Of a stretch of DNA of 64,000 bases, positions 25,252 through 37,330 are shown piece after piece. Position numbers and translations under genes: made by a program. Source of the stretch: Chrysemys picta bellii (lineage: Eukaryota; Chordata; Testudines; Emydidae). The notes beneath the pieces are model-generated. The model saw nothing but the letters and a program-made list of their open reading frames with translations. It was not told the origin of the DNA and ran no database searches. Each line of letters begins with the position of its first letter. Within the stretch, counting starts at the first letter, position 1. Location: contig NC_088796.1 of NCBI RefSeq assembly GCF_011386835.1, positions 89,883,468 to 89,947,467 on the forward strand. Reading direction: 5' to 3'.

Positions 25252-25530
25252 GGGCTTGTCTACACTGTGCATAGATCTGCAGTGGGGGGGTGTAAATTCT
25301 ACTCACCAGCATATCGCACACTAACTGGTCCATGTGGACCCTGCTGACATGTGCTAAAAAACCCTTAGTGTGTGTTAACATGGTCCCAAACAGTATTACA
25401 TTAATGTTCACCAGGGAACTTTTAGTGAACCACAGCAGGATCCCCATGGGCCAGTTAGTGCGTGACATGCTGGTGTGGACTAGAATTTACACCCCTTTAG
25501 TGCAGACTAACACACTGGGTAGACAAGCCC
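25252..25530. mobile_element. Harbinger-like MITE, copy 1
   Basis: Inverted ends GGGCTTGTCTACAC and GGGTAGACAAGCCC with AAA on both sides (3-bp duplication). The internal sequence is itself palindromic (GTGTAAATTCTA / TAGAATTTACACC) and matches 31983-32271. Confidence 0.75.
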
Positions 25531-25876
25531 AAACTGAGAGGCACCTATCTTCTTCAGGGACATGTAAGCAAACCAACAAAAACAGAAGAAACTGAGCTGG
25601 TCATTTTTCTGAGTTGTTTTCACAGAGGACTCCAGACTACTCATCCTTTGCCAAGTCCAAAGCGGAAATGATCCAGCACAACAAAATTAACAGGTTGCCC
25701 CTGCACCCGTTGCTTATAATACAGTTCCACTTTCATGCCAAAGTTATTAGCAAAAGATCTTTATACACCTCCCTTTTTAAAACACTTTATACCAGGAGAA
25801 TATAGAGAAGAAAGGGAAGGGAAGTAACCAGCTCTGGGCAGTTCTGTCTTACAAGACATGAGCTGTTCTGACTCAC

Positions 25877-25948
25877 ATGTACTGCAGGTTGGTGTTTTTC
25901 AGAAATGCCTGACGGGACACAAACTTTAAGCCTGAATCCACCACGGTT
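25877..25948 (-). CDS. NTRK2: NTRK2 coding exon 3: leucine-rich repeat 2
   Basis: A 72-nt exon (phase 2 at both ends), acceptor TTTTCACAG, donor GTGAGT. It encodes residues 96-120, including TVVDSGLKFVSRQAFL and then KNTNLQYI, the conserved second LRR of Trk receptors. Exactly 24 codons is the typical one-repeat-per-exon LRR layout. No frame damage is visible, so the gene appears functional here. Confidence 0.95.
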
Positions 25949-26221
25949 CTGTGAAAACATATAATGTTAAAATTGTTAGTGTTGGTCAGTTAAAATAAAA
26001 TTGATTAGTAAATAATAATAATGGTTAGAATAAGATTTGGGATTACAATTAATCTAGATCATTTGTAATTAATTAAATTGTAACCTCTTTGGGGCAATGA
26101 CTGTCTTTTTTTAATTAATATTTGTACTGCGCCCTGCTCATTGACTGGGGCCTATAAATCCCAATTGTAAGAGAAACTACAACTATTAATGTTAAACAAA
26201 AATAATAAGTCAGATACTCAC
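25949..26221 (-). repeat. NTRK2 intron 2 with an L2/MIR-type 3' tail
   Basis: The 273-bp intron contains, at about 26075-26165, a plus-oriented segment resembling the shared L2/MIR 3' end (TTGTAACCTCTTTGGGGCA, then a TGTACTGCGCC-like block). An old LINE/SINE tail thus makes up about a third of a very short intron. Confidence 0.5.
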
Positions 26222-26296
26222 AGATTTTTCAGTCCAACATAAAGTCCAACTTCATTGTTATTGATGCTTTCTAATTTCCGCTGGTTTGCGATGTAA
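26222..26296 (-). CDS. NTRK2: NTRK2 coding exon 2: leucine-rich repeat 1
   Basis: A 75-nt exon (phase 2 at both ends) with acceptor TTCTATAG and donor GTGAGT. It encodes residues 71-96, with the segment YIANQRKLESI and then GLYVGLKNL, matching the first LRR of TrkB ectodomains. Joined to exon 3 it forms the sequon N95-L-T. The LRR array packs between cysteine caps and precedes the ligand-binding Ig domains. It is too short to show as a long ORF and was found by frame continuity. The intron to exon 3 is only 273 bp. Confidence 0.95.
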
Positions 26297-27394
26297 CTAT
26301 AGAAAAAACAAGACAGAGAAAACAAGTGAAGAAAGCTGCTTCATTACCTGTTCTTGTTATTTAGATTGTCTCAGGCACTGTTTATAGATGAAATATAAAA
26401 GGTGATGAAGGTTTCTGACCAACTTCAGTCAACACGGAGTCATGGTTCTTGTGTCTGCAGAGCTAAATACTTCTTGCCACCTTCCTAAGTATTTAACTGG
26501 CTGCCTTGTTGCAGAACATTTAATTTTTACTCAGGGGAAACAATCTTGCACCGAGAGGGAGGTCTTCACACTGAGCAGATAATAAACAAAATTTCTTTAT
26601 AATGCCACTTTCTCTGAAACCTGGCTCATTTCTTTTGCATAACAAGAAGGCCAAACCCTCAACTGGTGTAAATTGTGCACAAGTAGAGTCTGGCCCTAGT
26701 TTTTAATACTGGATACATTTAACATCATCACTCATTAAGCTGTTTTTCTCCCTGCCCCTTAGCTGGAGATTTATTTACACCATACTACAATTGGAAGACA
26801 AAACAAACTAATCATTCTTGGTTGTATTATGCATATGATGAGCCCCAGCTGAATATAACACAACAAAAGGAGAAAGCATCATGATAGATCAAAAGCATCA
26901 GCCAACACCACTATGCCCCAGGAACCTCTTTATGTGTCACCAATGTAGCAGATATGAGCATCAAATGACAGTGATGGCTCTGCAGGATTTCTTGGGATAA
27001 GAGTAATACAGTGAAGCCATTGTAAAATAATAAAAGAATACAGAGTTCCTTACATAACCTTGTTATCCCATGGATTTTATAAACCAATCTGATTTAAACT
27101 CTTGAAACTCATTAAGGGCCAATCCAAAAACAATGAATAACATATTAAAGATGATGGATAATGAAATCCTCCCATTTGAGAGCCATCAGGCAGATCTTCC
27201 CATTCTCTGTGAAACTGTATTCAAGCATGACAGGGGATGTCATTCAGAATCTTCCTCTACCTGTGTGACCTTGGAAGCCCCTCAATGCCAACTGGCAGAG
27301 GGCACACTATACTTTAACTCACATCAGATCTGACACACTCATTGCCTCAACATACTATAGTCATGATCTGTATCTAAAAGGCAGCATGTAATGC

Positions 27395-28340
27395 GTTATA
27401 TGCAAATGGATAGTATTATTGTGGGAGGTGTGTATGGTGGTGTATAAAGAATAGTAGATGTGTGCTGGAAAATATGTTCTTAAAATATGGTTGACAAGCA
27501 GTGCATAATCCCAGCTGTCCTAGACAAAGGAATGTTGTTTCACCTGCTTGACTGTGTCTCCAATGTAAATTGAGCAAGGCAAGGCCAGAAACAATGAAAG
27601 TACATTTACATATAAGGTAAACAAAGCCATCAAACTAGAAAATGGGGGAAATGACCACTTAACAACCACGATGGGGGATGGAAGCTGTACCCTCTGGCTC
27701 TTGAAACAGAGACAATGGACTTTGAGAAACACAGGCAGAAACAGAAAGTCTTTTTGGCATCCTCACCTGAGGGAGAAAAGAGGTCTTGAAAACTGAGAAA
27801 AGTGGGTCTTTCAACCCAGGTGGTGGAAGTCTCTGAGAACTGACTGTAGATGAGAAACTTGCTTAGACAAAGATTGTAACTTGCTAACATAAGTTTTAGT
27901 CACTAGACAGCACATTTTGCTGTCTTTGTAACCTTTCATCTCTCTTTCACTCTTATTTGAAATCATTTAAACCTCTGTTTGTTAATAAAACTTATTGTTT
28001 TATTACAAGAACATTTCTCAGTGCTGTTATATGGAAGAGAAGTGTAAGTCTTCAGCTAACCTAACAGGTTGCCATGTGCTCTGTCTTTTTGGAGGCAGTG
28101 AAATTAATAACTTCTGTGAGTGTCCAGTGAGAGGGAACTTGGGGGATTGGGGTTCACTGATTGTTACCAGCATGGGCAAGGATTAGACTGGCAGAGGCCT
28201 GAAGAGTTTGCTGGCAAGGCAGATGAACTGGTGTGCCAGAGAGCTGACACACAGCTTAGCAGCAGCAAAGCTCTTTCTTGGTGAGGCAGAGCAGTAACAC
28301 AGTGGCTCACAGTTCTGCGTGGCCTGAGCAAAACATCACA
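27395..28340 (+). repeat. LTR-like repeat, family uncertain
   Basis: About 950 bp with LTR-like features: a possible polyadenylation region GTTAATAAAACTTATTG (27980-27996) followed by a 3' section ending GTGGCTCACAGTTCTGCGTGG. I believe this pattern recurs in turtle genomes but cannot name the family. The ORF over 28278-28637 lies partly in it and is not a gene. Confidence 0.35.
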
Positions 28341-28885
28341 ACCTGCTGCTCAGTTCTAGGTGTAGTGAATATGGCTGTGAGGTTTCAGAGCCTCATCCCC
28401 CACTATGTGGTCAGTGTTCAATCAATAATTAGTACCATAGTTAGACTGGGAGAAGACTGGAGAGAAATATCAAGGGACAGGAATTTAGGAAGAAATATGC
28501 AGGGGCATGGAAGGCGGAACCAGAAAGGACATAGAATCAGGGTAAGAGAGATGGGGCAACCAATTTTAGCTGAAGATCAAGCCTGCAACAACGTTGTAGT
28601 TGCTACATACACTTACATACTCTACAATACCACATAACACACCATAAAGATCAGCCATTCCAATTCGAATCATAAAAGCATTTATTTATTCCATCAGCAC
28701 CTCCCACTATGAGAATGTGGGATAACACTCTGATAACTGGAACTTAATCAGCACGTGTAAATCAGCATGTGTAAATCCATTGAAGTGAATCCTTTACACC
28801 AGCCAAAGATCTGGTCTTAAATGCACAATACATAAAATCAACAGTATAATCTAACAGTTTTGTTCCTTTACAGAACAAAATGAGG

Positions 28886-29023
28886 CATGGCTGCTGGAAT
28901 TAGTGATGCTGGGGGTCCTGCCGCACTCCCTGAATTGAAGTGGTTTCTGTCATACACAGAGGTTTACAGTTTGGTTCAATGGCTTTCAGCACCCCTACTA
29001 TACAAATTGTTCCAGCACCCTTG
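28886..29023 (-). mobile_element. Small hAT-like MITE
   Basis: Left end GCTGCTGGAATTAGTGATGC and right end CTACTATACAAATTGTTCCAGCACC-type complement are inverted. Flanks TGAGGCAT and TGAAATGA are an imperfect 8-bp duplication. Confidence 0.45.
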
Positions 29024-29069
29024 AAATGAGGGGACAAATTTCAGGTTCGATGAGTAGTATGAGGTCAAA

Positions 29070-29200
29070 AGGAGCCCACTCACGCCAAGTTAGACTGTAA
29101 GCTCCGGGGCAGGGACAGTCTTTGTTCTGTGTTTGTACAACACCTAGGATGATGGGTCCTGGTCTAGGACTAGGGCTCCTAGGTACTATGGTAATAGCAA
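29070..29200 (+). repeat. L2/MIR-type 3' tail
   Basis: TAGACTGTAAGCTCCGGGGC, GTTTGTACAACACCTAGGATG and TAGGTACTATGGTAATAGC are the landmarks of the shared L2/MIR 3' end. A reversed partner lies at about 33285-33370. Confidence 0.6.
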
Positions 29201-31389
29201 TAATTGTGCCTCTGGAGAAGGTCAAGCCACTTCATCATCCCAGTGCTGGTGCTAGCTTTTCCAAGAGGGCTGGGCTATGGCGCTACCCCTCTGCACCAGC
29301 CGCCTGAACTGAAAGGAGTGGAGGAGTTGCCACAACTGCATGCATGATGTCGGAGCCCCAGGACAAATTCAGGCTGCGTTAACCAGAATTCCTCTCAAAG
29401 CAACCACTGCAGTACAGCCTCTTTTTACACAACACCCTTAACACAGGTCATCATAGAAAGGCAAATCGTAGTGTTACGAAGCCCTACGGAAAGGAAATGG
29501 ACAGTTGTAGCTTACCACAAACAGGTTGTGTCCTCTTACTACCCATTTTATCTTTTGCTTAACACTTTATTTGATTAAATCTTTAAAGCTATTTCATAGC
29601 TGAGAGAAAGACAGAGATACGGCTACTGTAGCACATATACTAGGAGGGGAAGTGAATAAGATAATCCTTTGTTTAAGCCAGAGAGAGGTTTGAGATAAAA
29701 GCTCTTATCTGACTGGAAACTATTTTTACCATCTTCACAAGTACTCTACCTTGATGCTACTTATCATTATACATTAATATTCCTAAAAGCTCTGACTTTC
29801 AGTGGGCGATGCTGAGAAATGTAATGTGCTTGCCTGGCCTTAAGAATACTCACCCTTTCTCTTAAATGAACATTTTTTAGTGCAACATACAAGAAAAATA
29901 TCCATACTCCATGACTGGCTGAAGTCATGTGATAAGTCAGAAGATCCCACTGTACACTGCAGCACAGTATAACAATATTGAGATTTGGAAAGATATTAAC
30001 CAATCAGAACACATATACCAATTACAGCTCCAAATTGAATCCTCAGCAGTCAGCAATACTGTTCCTTGGATCACACTACAACCAAATCTCTCCTACTTGA
30101 ATGATTCATCAGTTAACAATAGTTGTTTCCAGACCTCTAATTTCATCTCCCCATGGCCATTGTGAGGCCTATTAATTCTGATAAAGACATTCAGAATCGC
30201 ATTTCATACTGATTTTATATTTCAATCCACATCAAGTTGTTCACCTCAACACAATTCAAATTGTATAACATCACATACTCATATCTCACTATTGCAAGCC
30301 CATTTTAAATCTTATGTTCAAACACATATAACTTTTTCAAAGATTTTCCTTTTGAACAGGAGCATATTCTACTTCTGCTCAGCACAAAGGTGAAACATTT
30401 GGGAAAAACTGCAGAAAATCAGCAGAACCATGTCTAAATTATGTGAGCATGAAAACAATATATTTTTCAGTCTTTAAAACAATTTGGATTCTTTTGCATT
30501 TGAATAGTTCAGAAAAAAAAGGATTCATTCTAAATTTTCAAATGTGACATGTTCATATTCCTTTCCTAAGTCTGAAAACATTTGGTTAGCTGAAGCATGT
30601 CCCCTTAATTTATTTGATTTACTCCATTTTCTCTGGACAAATATAATTTAAATTACACCCCTCTGTTTGGAGCTGCAAGGATATTGTTAAAAACCAGAAG
30701 TGTACTAATATTAACTACTTAGATACAAGGGAATAATACTGTAATTCAGCTCCAGTAGTATTTCTGCTGCCAGAAAATACCTTTCTTTTCCTAACACTAA
30801 AGAAAGAAATAAAGAAAAAAGAACAGCAAGCTTTGGTTCATACTGCTGGGGGAAGTTTTGAAAACAAAATGAATAAACATTCCCTGGTGAACAGTCAGTG
30901 ACAAGTTTCTGGGCTTCAGGGGAACTTTCACCACAGGTTATTTTTTGTCCAGTCCTTTGGGGAGAAGAGCAGAGCACTCCAGACCTTGAACTAGACTAGA
31001 TGAACCTCATCATAGACTGGCAGGTCAAATATGTTTCTAGTCTGTGCTAGAAGAATGCATTAGCACTAGATATGTATGAAATGTTAAACCATGCAAAGCT
31101 CCCCAATGTTGTATTTTGTTACAAACTCAAATGTCAGACAAGGTTCATCAGAAGGTTTGCTAACATTTATGAACCTTTTAAGCAAACCTGGGCTGATTTA
31201 TGAGTACGTTTGAAAATCATGCAAAATATGCAGATGTGACACACCAGATGAAACTTGGCAGTTTCAAATGAGTTGCATTTTGAGCTCCTTTGAAGCCAGG
31301 ACTCAAAAACAAGACTAAGGGGGTGTGAACTCACATGGATTGAAAACGAAGAAAATATTTGTATGAACCTTGTCTATCAAAACTTTCAG

Positions 31390-31570
31390 CAGGGCCGTCC
31401 CTTTGGGGGGGAGGGGGGACAGGGCGGAAGTGATGAATCCATCACTTCCAGGACCAACTCGTCACTTCCGGGACCGACCACGCCGGCCAATCACACCAGT
31501 CTGCAAGGCCCCCCAAAGCGAGGGGCCCAGAGCGGTCACCCCAATTCACCGTACCCTAGGGACAGCTATG
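31390..31570. mobile_element. hAT-like fragment
   Basis: Starts CAGGGCCGTCCCTTTGGG and ends CCTAGGGACAGCTATG, imperfect inverted ends, with GC-rich interior. No convincing target duplication. Confidence 0.4.
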
Positions 31571-31982
31571 CATCTAGGGCCCAATAATGCAACCCTTACT
31601 CAAACAGGGAATCTCTAGGTGTAGGATCAGACTCCTAATTAGATATAACCCATGGAAGATGCTCCAATACCATGACACTTATCACAGTCTAAATACATAG
31701 ACAGACAGACAGATAGCAGGTCCTCTACAAATATACAGACTTGATCCTGCTGTAATGTATTTCTATGAGTGTCTTCTAATTGACAGCAGTGGTACCAACA
31801 GAACTAGAATTCACCACACTGACCACCCCATATCTCAAGAAACAAAACCATTAACCGCCAGAAGGACTTTCTACAATCTCAAAAGGGAGAAAAGCCAGAG
31901 GCTCAAAGAAGCCCACTATGGATTTTGCTATAGCCAATCTACTTTACTTTGTGGTGTAATGGGCACTGGTACATAACCCTAA

Positions 31983-32271
31983 ACACTTGTCTATACAGTG
32001 CCCTTCATGTGTACTAGCAGGGGTGTAAATTCTAATGGGTACCAGTGTGTCGTGCACTAACTGGCCACGTGGATCCTGGTGGCATGCACTATATGTGCCT
32101 TAGTGCATGTTGATGTAGTACTGTTTGAAATGGAACTACATTAATGAACACTAGGGAACTTTCAGTGTGCACCAGCCAGGTCCACAGATACCAGTTAGTG
32201 CACAACACACTAAAATGCGTTAGAATTTACATCCCTGCTGGTGCGCATTAAGGTGTCGCATAGACAAGCCC
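31983..32271. mobile_element. Harbinger-like MITE, copy 2
   Basis: Ends ACTTGTCTATACAGTG and ATAGACAAGCCC with TAA/TTA at the flanks. The body matches copy 1 at 25252-25530 (GTGCACTAACTGGCC, ACATTAATGAACACTAGGGA). Confidence 0.7.
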
Positions 32272-33049
32272 TTAGATAGATGAGATTCTTATCTAGATAC
32301 TCTTCCCATGTATCCCTGTCTATTATCAGGTTAGCATATTTGCACAGAGTACATAGTAAAATTCTGAAAATTCCAGTAAGCTATTTTAAAAAACTAAGGC
32401 TACAATCAGTGAAATGTGATAAAGCCTTAATATTAGGAGTCAACCAATTCTGCCATAAAATACTGTAATACATTATGGACAAAATATTCAAACATGCTAT
32501 TGTTTATATCTAAATTTTTAAGATTTTTGGCAAATCTCTTATTAGGAAGCTTCGCCTACAGAGCACTCTCACTATTTGCTGATACCATTTACAAAAGGAT
32601 AGATTATGAACATTACAGAACAAAAAAGAACTTTGTGTATTTGTACATCTTCATCTAAGACACCTGAACTTTGGAACTCACTCTCCTCCCCATGGACAGT
32701 GGTACCCCATGGGTCCAACATAGCCCAGGTCTGTTAACCATCAGAGCCTACTGCATGTCTAATCCCTTTTCCCAGTCTTTTCTAGAGGAATTGAGATATA
32801 TGTACTTACAGTTGGTATCTCTGGCTGGCAGGGTTATTTCACCCCCACATCTTGGTTTTGGCAAGATGCTCTATTTCTGTCTGCATTAGTCGGCTTGTAT
32901 TATTAATATAGGACAAAGGTGCCCTAGACCCTGGACTGGCATGATTTATGTGCTGTATTAATCTAAATAAATAAAAGAAAACCCTAAGAAAAACAATGGG
33001 ATTTTATTGTGCATACACAATACTGCCTACCCCAGAAGTTCAAAAGTCA

Positions 33050-33125
33050 TGAGTCAGAAACCCCGCCAAAATCATGAGACTGACCTAAAAATCATGAGGC
33101 TTTAAAAAAAAAAAAAAAAAAAAAA
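33050..33125. repeat. Short tandem ATCATGAG motif with A-run
   Basis: Three spaced copies of (A)TCATGAG followed by about 22 A residues (33102-33124). Likely the edge of a retroposed repeat. Confidence 0.4.
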
Positions 33126-33284
33126 TTAAACCATGTAGTTTGGTCTGTCTTCTGATATTTGAACTCCCCCTGCTCGTCCCCATTGTGGGTGTGGCAGCTT
33201 TACAGCATTGTCAACTTGACAAATGTTTAGTGAGTACAGTGAGTTTGGTCCCTATTACAGGAGCTCTCACTAGAGGACCCAGCT

Positions 33285-33370
33285 GAGATTGGGGCCCCAT
33301 TGTGCTCGACTCTGTACAAACGCATAGCAAGAGACTGCCCATGACCTGTAAAGCTTACAGGGTAGTGCAA
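33285..33370 (-). repeat. L2/MIR-type 3' tail, antisense
   Basis: GGGGCCCCATTGTGCTCG, CTGTACAAACGCATAGC and TAAAGCTTACAGG are the complement of the L2/MIR 3' landmarks. Confidence 0.55.
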
Positions 33371-33442
33371 AACACAGAAGTTAGTTTGTGATATAGGAGC
33401 CACCATGTCACCTCACTGAGGGTCTACCAAACATCTCTTTGT

Positions 33443-34262
33443 CCTGGTCTACACAACAAAGTTAGGTAGACGTAAGCTGCCTTGTGTCCACCTAGTTGTG
33501 CATGTATCTACACTTAAATTTGTCTGTCTCCCACTGATGTAAGCTTTCCATTACGCTGACACAGTAATGCCATCTCCCCAAGCAGCATTGAGCCACAGCC
33601 AATGTTGACATAGTGCAAATGTAGACAATGCATTACCTATGTCGACCCTAACAGTCCTCCAGCAGCTATCACCAATACCCAACACTGACCGGTCTAGTCA
33701 CAGTTGTGAACTCCACTGCTCAAGGGTCATGGAGACCAGAAGCCCTACCCCCCCACCTTTAAAATCCTGCAACTTTTTGAAATGCCTTAATTATCCATCT
33801 TGGTGAGCACACCTCGCAGCTCTCCACTGTTGTGTGCAACTGCCCAGCTGACCATGCTGGCTACACACTCCATATGCACTCTGGCTTGGAGCAGGCAGGA
33901 GATATTGGATCTCCTGGGCCCATGGGGAAAAGATGCTGTGTAAGCACAGCTACAGACCAGCCATAGAAACATGGACCTCTATGAGCAGATTGCATAGGGG
34001 ATGCAGGAGAAGGGGTACAACAGGGACCAGTAGCAGTGCTCTGTGAAAGCAAAGGAACTACATCAGGCATATCAAAAGTCCAGGGAGGTCAAGAGTTGAT
34101 CTAGTGCTGAGCCATAGACATGCCGCCCCCCATGCTTGTGGTCAGTACACACAATGTTGATGCAAGAAGCCAAGTATGCATATGCACAAGCAATATAGTA
34201 ATTGTATTGGCTTTATGCTGATATAACTTGTGTCAGCAAAAGTCTGTTGTGTAGACAAGCCA
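33443..34262. mobile_element. Harbinger-like DNA element, about 0.8 kb
   Basis: Left end CCTGGTCTACACAAC and right end TTGTGTAGACAAGCC are inverted. Near-terminal GTTAGGTAGACGTAAGCTGC is repeated inverted nearby. The internal ORFs on the minus strand show no transposase motif I recognise. Confidence 0.55.
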
Positions 34263-34879
34263 TTAGATGGGAACAACTTTTAATCCTGGCTGAGTAGGGC
34301 TGGATTCAAATTGGTGACCTTCAGATGAAAGGCTCTATAGCTCATTAACAATGCCCAGAGGCATCTTGTCTCCCAAAAGTGCTAATGTTATATTTTCAGT
34401 AATGAGGCTTACTTTTTGGAGAGTTTATTTAATAACATTCTGATCTTTCTGAGCTTGCACAGACAGGATCTTGCACTCTCTTGGATGCACAGGCAAAATC
34501 TCCCACACAATGCTGTCAGTCACACACAAACTAAATCTGTCACATCCTGTTCTTAAAGGGACCACTACTATTAGGCAGTTACAAATAATAAAAATGCTAT
34601 AATAACAAAAAACAAATACTAGCACATCTAAATTCGTTTTTACATACAAATATTTTGCAGTATAAAATCACTCCCAGAATGATGTCAGTGTCCTTATCCT
34701 AACTCTTAGTATTAAGAGGGTTTGCACACACATCCTTCAAATCCATAGCACAAACCAACCTATTTCAGTTATAGGAGTAACCAGTAAGGTAAGACATGCT
34801 GTTACGTTATATGTGGACCACTCCACAGAAGGAGACACACCACACATTGTGAGTGGGTCACACAAATATTTGTAAGACA

Positions 34880-34975
34880 GCACAGTGCATTGGGCATCAG
34901 GATTCTTGGCTTCTCTGTTCCTGGCCCTGGAAGTAGATTGTGGCCTAGTGGTTACAGACAGCACCACCATATGTA
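34880..34975 (+). repeat. Possible MIR head fragments
   Basis: TTGGGCATCAGGATTCTTGG and GTGGCCTAGTGGTTA resemble the tRNA-derived start of MIR. Weak. Confidence 0.3.
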
Positions 34976-35224
34976 ATACCTCCTCTGTTTGGGTTATCTG
35001 CAGGGGATTGAACTTCTGGAGGTAAAAGCATGAGTTTCTGTTGCTTGAACTAAAGAACAGACTCTCTTATCACAGAAGTAGTAGAAGAGTTATTAACCTC
35101 TAAATGTGATTAGTTGCTAGAGGGTGACACAGAACCACACACAGTTAGTTTTGGTTACACAAGCACCTAATTTGACATACTCCTTCTGAAAGACTGTGTA
35201 ACAAACAGGAAGAGACTTGACTCT

Positions 35225-35400
35225 ATTAGACCTTTGGGTTCCAGTCCCAACTCAGCCTACGGGTAGTGACCTTGTACAAGCTCTCAGTTATTTTATCTTC
35301 AAAATTAGTGAATGATAGCTACCCCCAACCTATGAAATCTCATCAGATAGCAAGGGCTGTGACAGGCATAGAAATATGTAGAGCTACTGCTAGAACTAAT
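35225..35400 (+). repeat. MIR-type SINE remnant
   Basis: GGGTTCCAGTCCCAACTCAG, GTGACCTTGTACAAGCTCTC and a following GAATGATAGCTACC block follow the order of MIR. Confidence 0.65.
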
Positions 35401-35470
35401 GGTAGATTGTTGTGGCAGTAACAGCTACCATAGCTCAGGGCTAAGGAATCTGTCCCAATGGCACTACTCT

Positions 35471-35775
35471 AAGGCTACGTCTACACTACCCGCCTGAATC
35501 GGCGGGTAGAAATTGATCTCTCGGGAATCGAATTATCGTGTCTCGTCGGGACGTGACAATTGATCCCCGAATCAATGCTTGTACTCCACCAGCGGAGGTA
35601 GGAGTAAGCGCCGGCGACGGGGGAGCCGCGGAGGTCGATTTGCCGACGTCCTCACAGCCGGGTAAGTCGGCTCCGATACGTCCAATTCAGCTACACGAAT
35701 AGCGTAGCTGAATTTGCGTATCTTAAATCGACAACACCCTCCCCCCCTCCCCCCCCGCAGTGAGGATGTAGCCTG
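35471..35775. mobile_element. Harbinger-like MITE with TACGTC ends
   Basis: Left end AAGGCTACGTCTACACTA; right end CAGTGAGGATGTAGCCT, its degraded inverse. CpG-rich interior with nested hairpins (CGCCTGAATCGGCGGG; TTCAGCTACACGAATAGCG) and a C-run near the right end. The GC island here belongs to the transposon and is not a promoter. Confidence 0.7.
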
Positions 35776-37134
35776 AGGATACAGCCTAATGGCTCTGGCT
35801 GTGCACCCATTTCCAGGGTCTGGCTGTATGGTAGTATTAAGCAACATGATCTAAATTATGTTCTCAGATATATGTGGGATCCTGAGGGCAGTATGTTGCC
35901 CCAGATCTATTGCCTGCAACTTGTTTTCATTTTAATAAATAAAATAGTTGCATTTAAAATAGGTGAAAGAGCGGCTTTAAATTGAATGGTTATCAACAAA
36001 TGGGTTGAAGTCTAACTTCAATTTTTTAAAAAATAAACACCCTGATGCCTATTTTCCTGACAGCAACTTTTGCTGAGGACTAAGAGGGATACAAAAATGT
36101 GTGACAAAGGTGGAAAAGGAGCTAAAATAACCTTTCTGAACTTTTGTGAATAACCACTAGAGTTGAGCCCCAAACCTATTCTATGTGAATGCACAGAGTC
36201 CCACTGACTGCGAATGGAATAAATTGTAGGATCTAGGCCTTAGTCATAAAAAAGCAAACAGGAGTGAGGCAACATGTATCACTCTCCCATGCAGCTACAC
36301 CACAAAACTAAGCCCAGGAACCTGATTAAGAATATAACATTAATTTTATGCAGTTACTTCTTCCTCTGGGTCACCCAGTGTGTTTTAACTTTCTTCTAGA
36401 TTTTACGGGTTGTAGGCTAGGTACTGCCAGTTGTGTCCTGTGCAGTGCCAGGCATGCGGTCATAATTCATTCTAAATCAAATAAACAATAACAAATAGAT
36501 GGATTTCAAAATATTGTACAGTCTGTCTTTAGATATGGTAATAAAACAAATAAAACACTGGAAAATATATAATTACACCCTTGGATTACCAAACTGCAGT
36601 TCAGAGACAGGGTCACTTGACCTAAAATAGTTTTGTACTATTGGCTTTCTACCTGCTCGCTAGCATATGGAATAGGTTAAGCCAGGGTTTTCTGACCTTG
36701 TGAGGCAATGGGTACTTCATCTTCCTGAGTTTGGTGGACAAGGACAAAGTCAAAACAAGAATGAAGTCGCAGAGTTTATTTTTTCTGTCTCCTTCAAATA
36801 AGTGAGGTTTAACATAAAGAGTTAGAGGATTAACATGGCACATAACAAAAAGTACCTTAATAAGCAAGAGCAACACTAATACAGTACTGATTGTAGAAGC
36901 TGAGGAATGGGATTGCATGTTGCCACTTCGCCCGAAAATCAAGCTCTCTGTCATCCTCTGCTCTCAGCACCTCTTCCCCCTCCAGTTTGGCACTCCACAC
37001 TGACCAAAACTAACATTGCACTTCAGTTAATCGCTACAAGCCAAACATTAAATAATAATACAACACATCAACTATAATTTATCTAAACAGTATCAATTAC
37101 ACCACATTAAACTATCTACTTATAAACAATCACT

Positions 37135-37330
37135 AGAATCTGAGCACCTCCCAATCACTAATGAATTTAGTTTCACAGCACATCTGTGATGTCAGAAAGT
37201 TATTTCTCTCCCCATTCTACAGATGGGGAACTGATGTACAGAGAAATGAAGTCATTTGCCTAGAGTCACACCAGAAGTGTGTTGTAGAACCAGGAGCTGA
37301 ACCCAAAATTCCTGCCCTACATTCCATACC
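37135..37330 (-). repeat. MIR-type SINE remnant
   Basis: CATTCTACAGATGGGGAACTG, GTCATTTGCCTAGAGTCACA and GAACCAGGAGCTGAACCC are the antisense MIR order. Confidence 0.65.

Larger units (their letters stand above)
21052..25876 (-). other. NTRK2: NTRK2 intron 3 (4.8 kb)
   Basis: Contains two copies of a fold-back repeat (about 21915-22140 and 23180-23445) and a Harbinger-like MITE (25252-25530). 23.5-24.9 kb is AT-rich with nothing recognisable. Confidence 0.9.

Noticed and set aside
31363..31618. Overlapping ORFs with a GGRG-like stretch
   Set aside because: They come from a G-rich hAT fragment.
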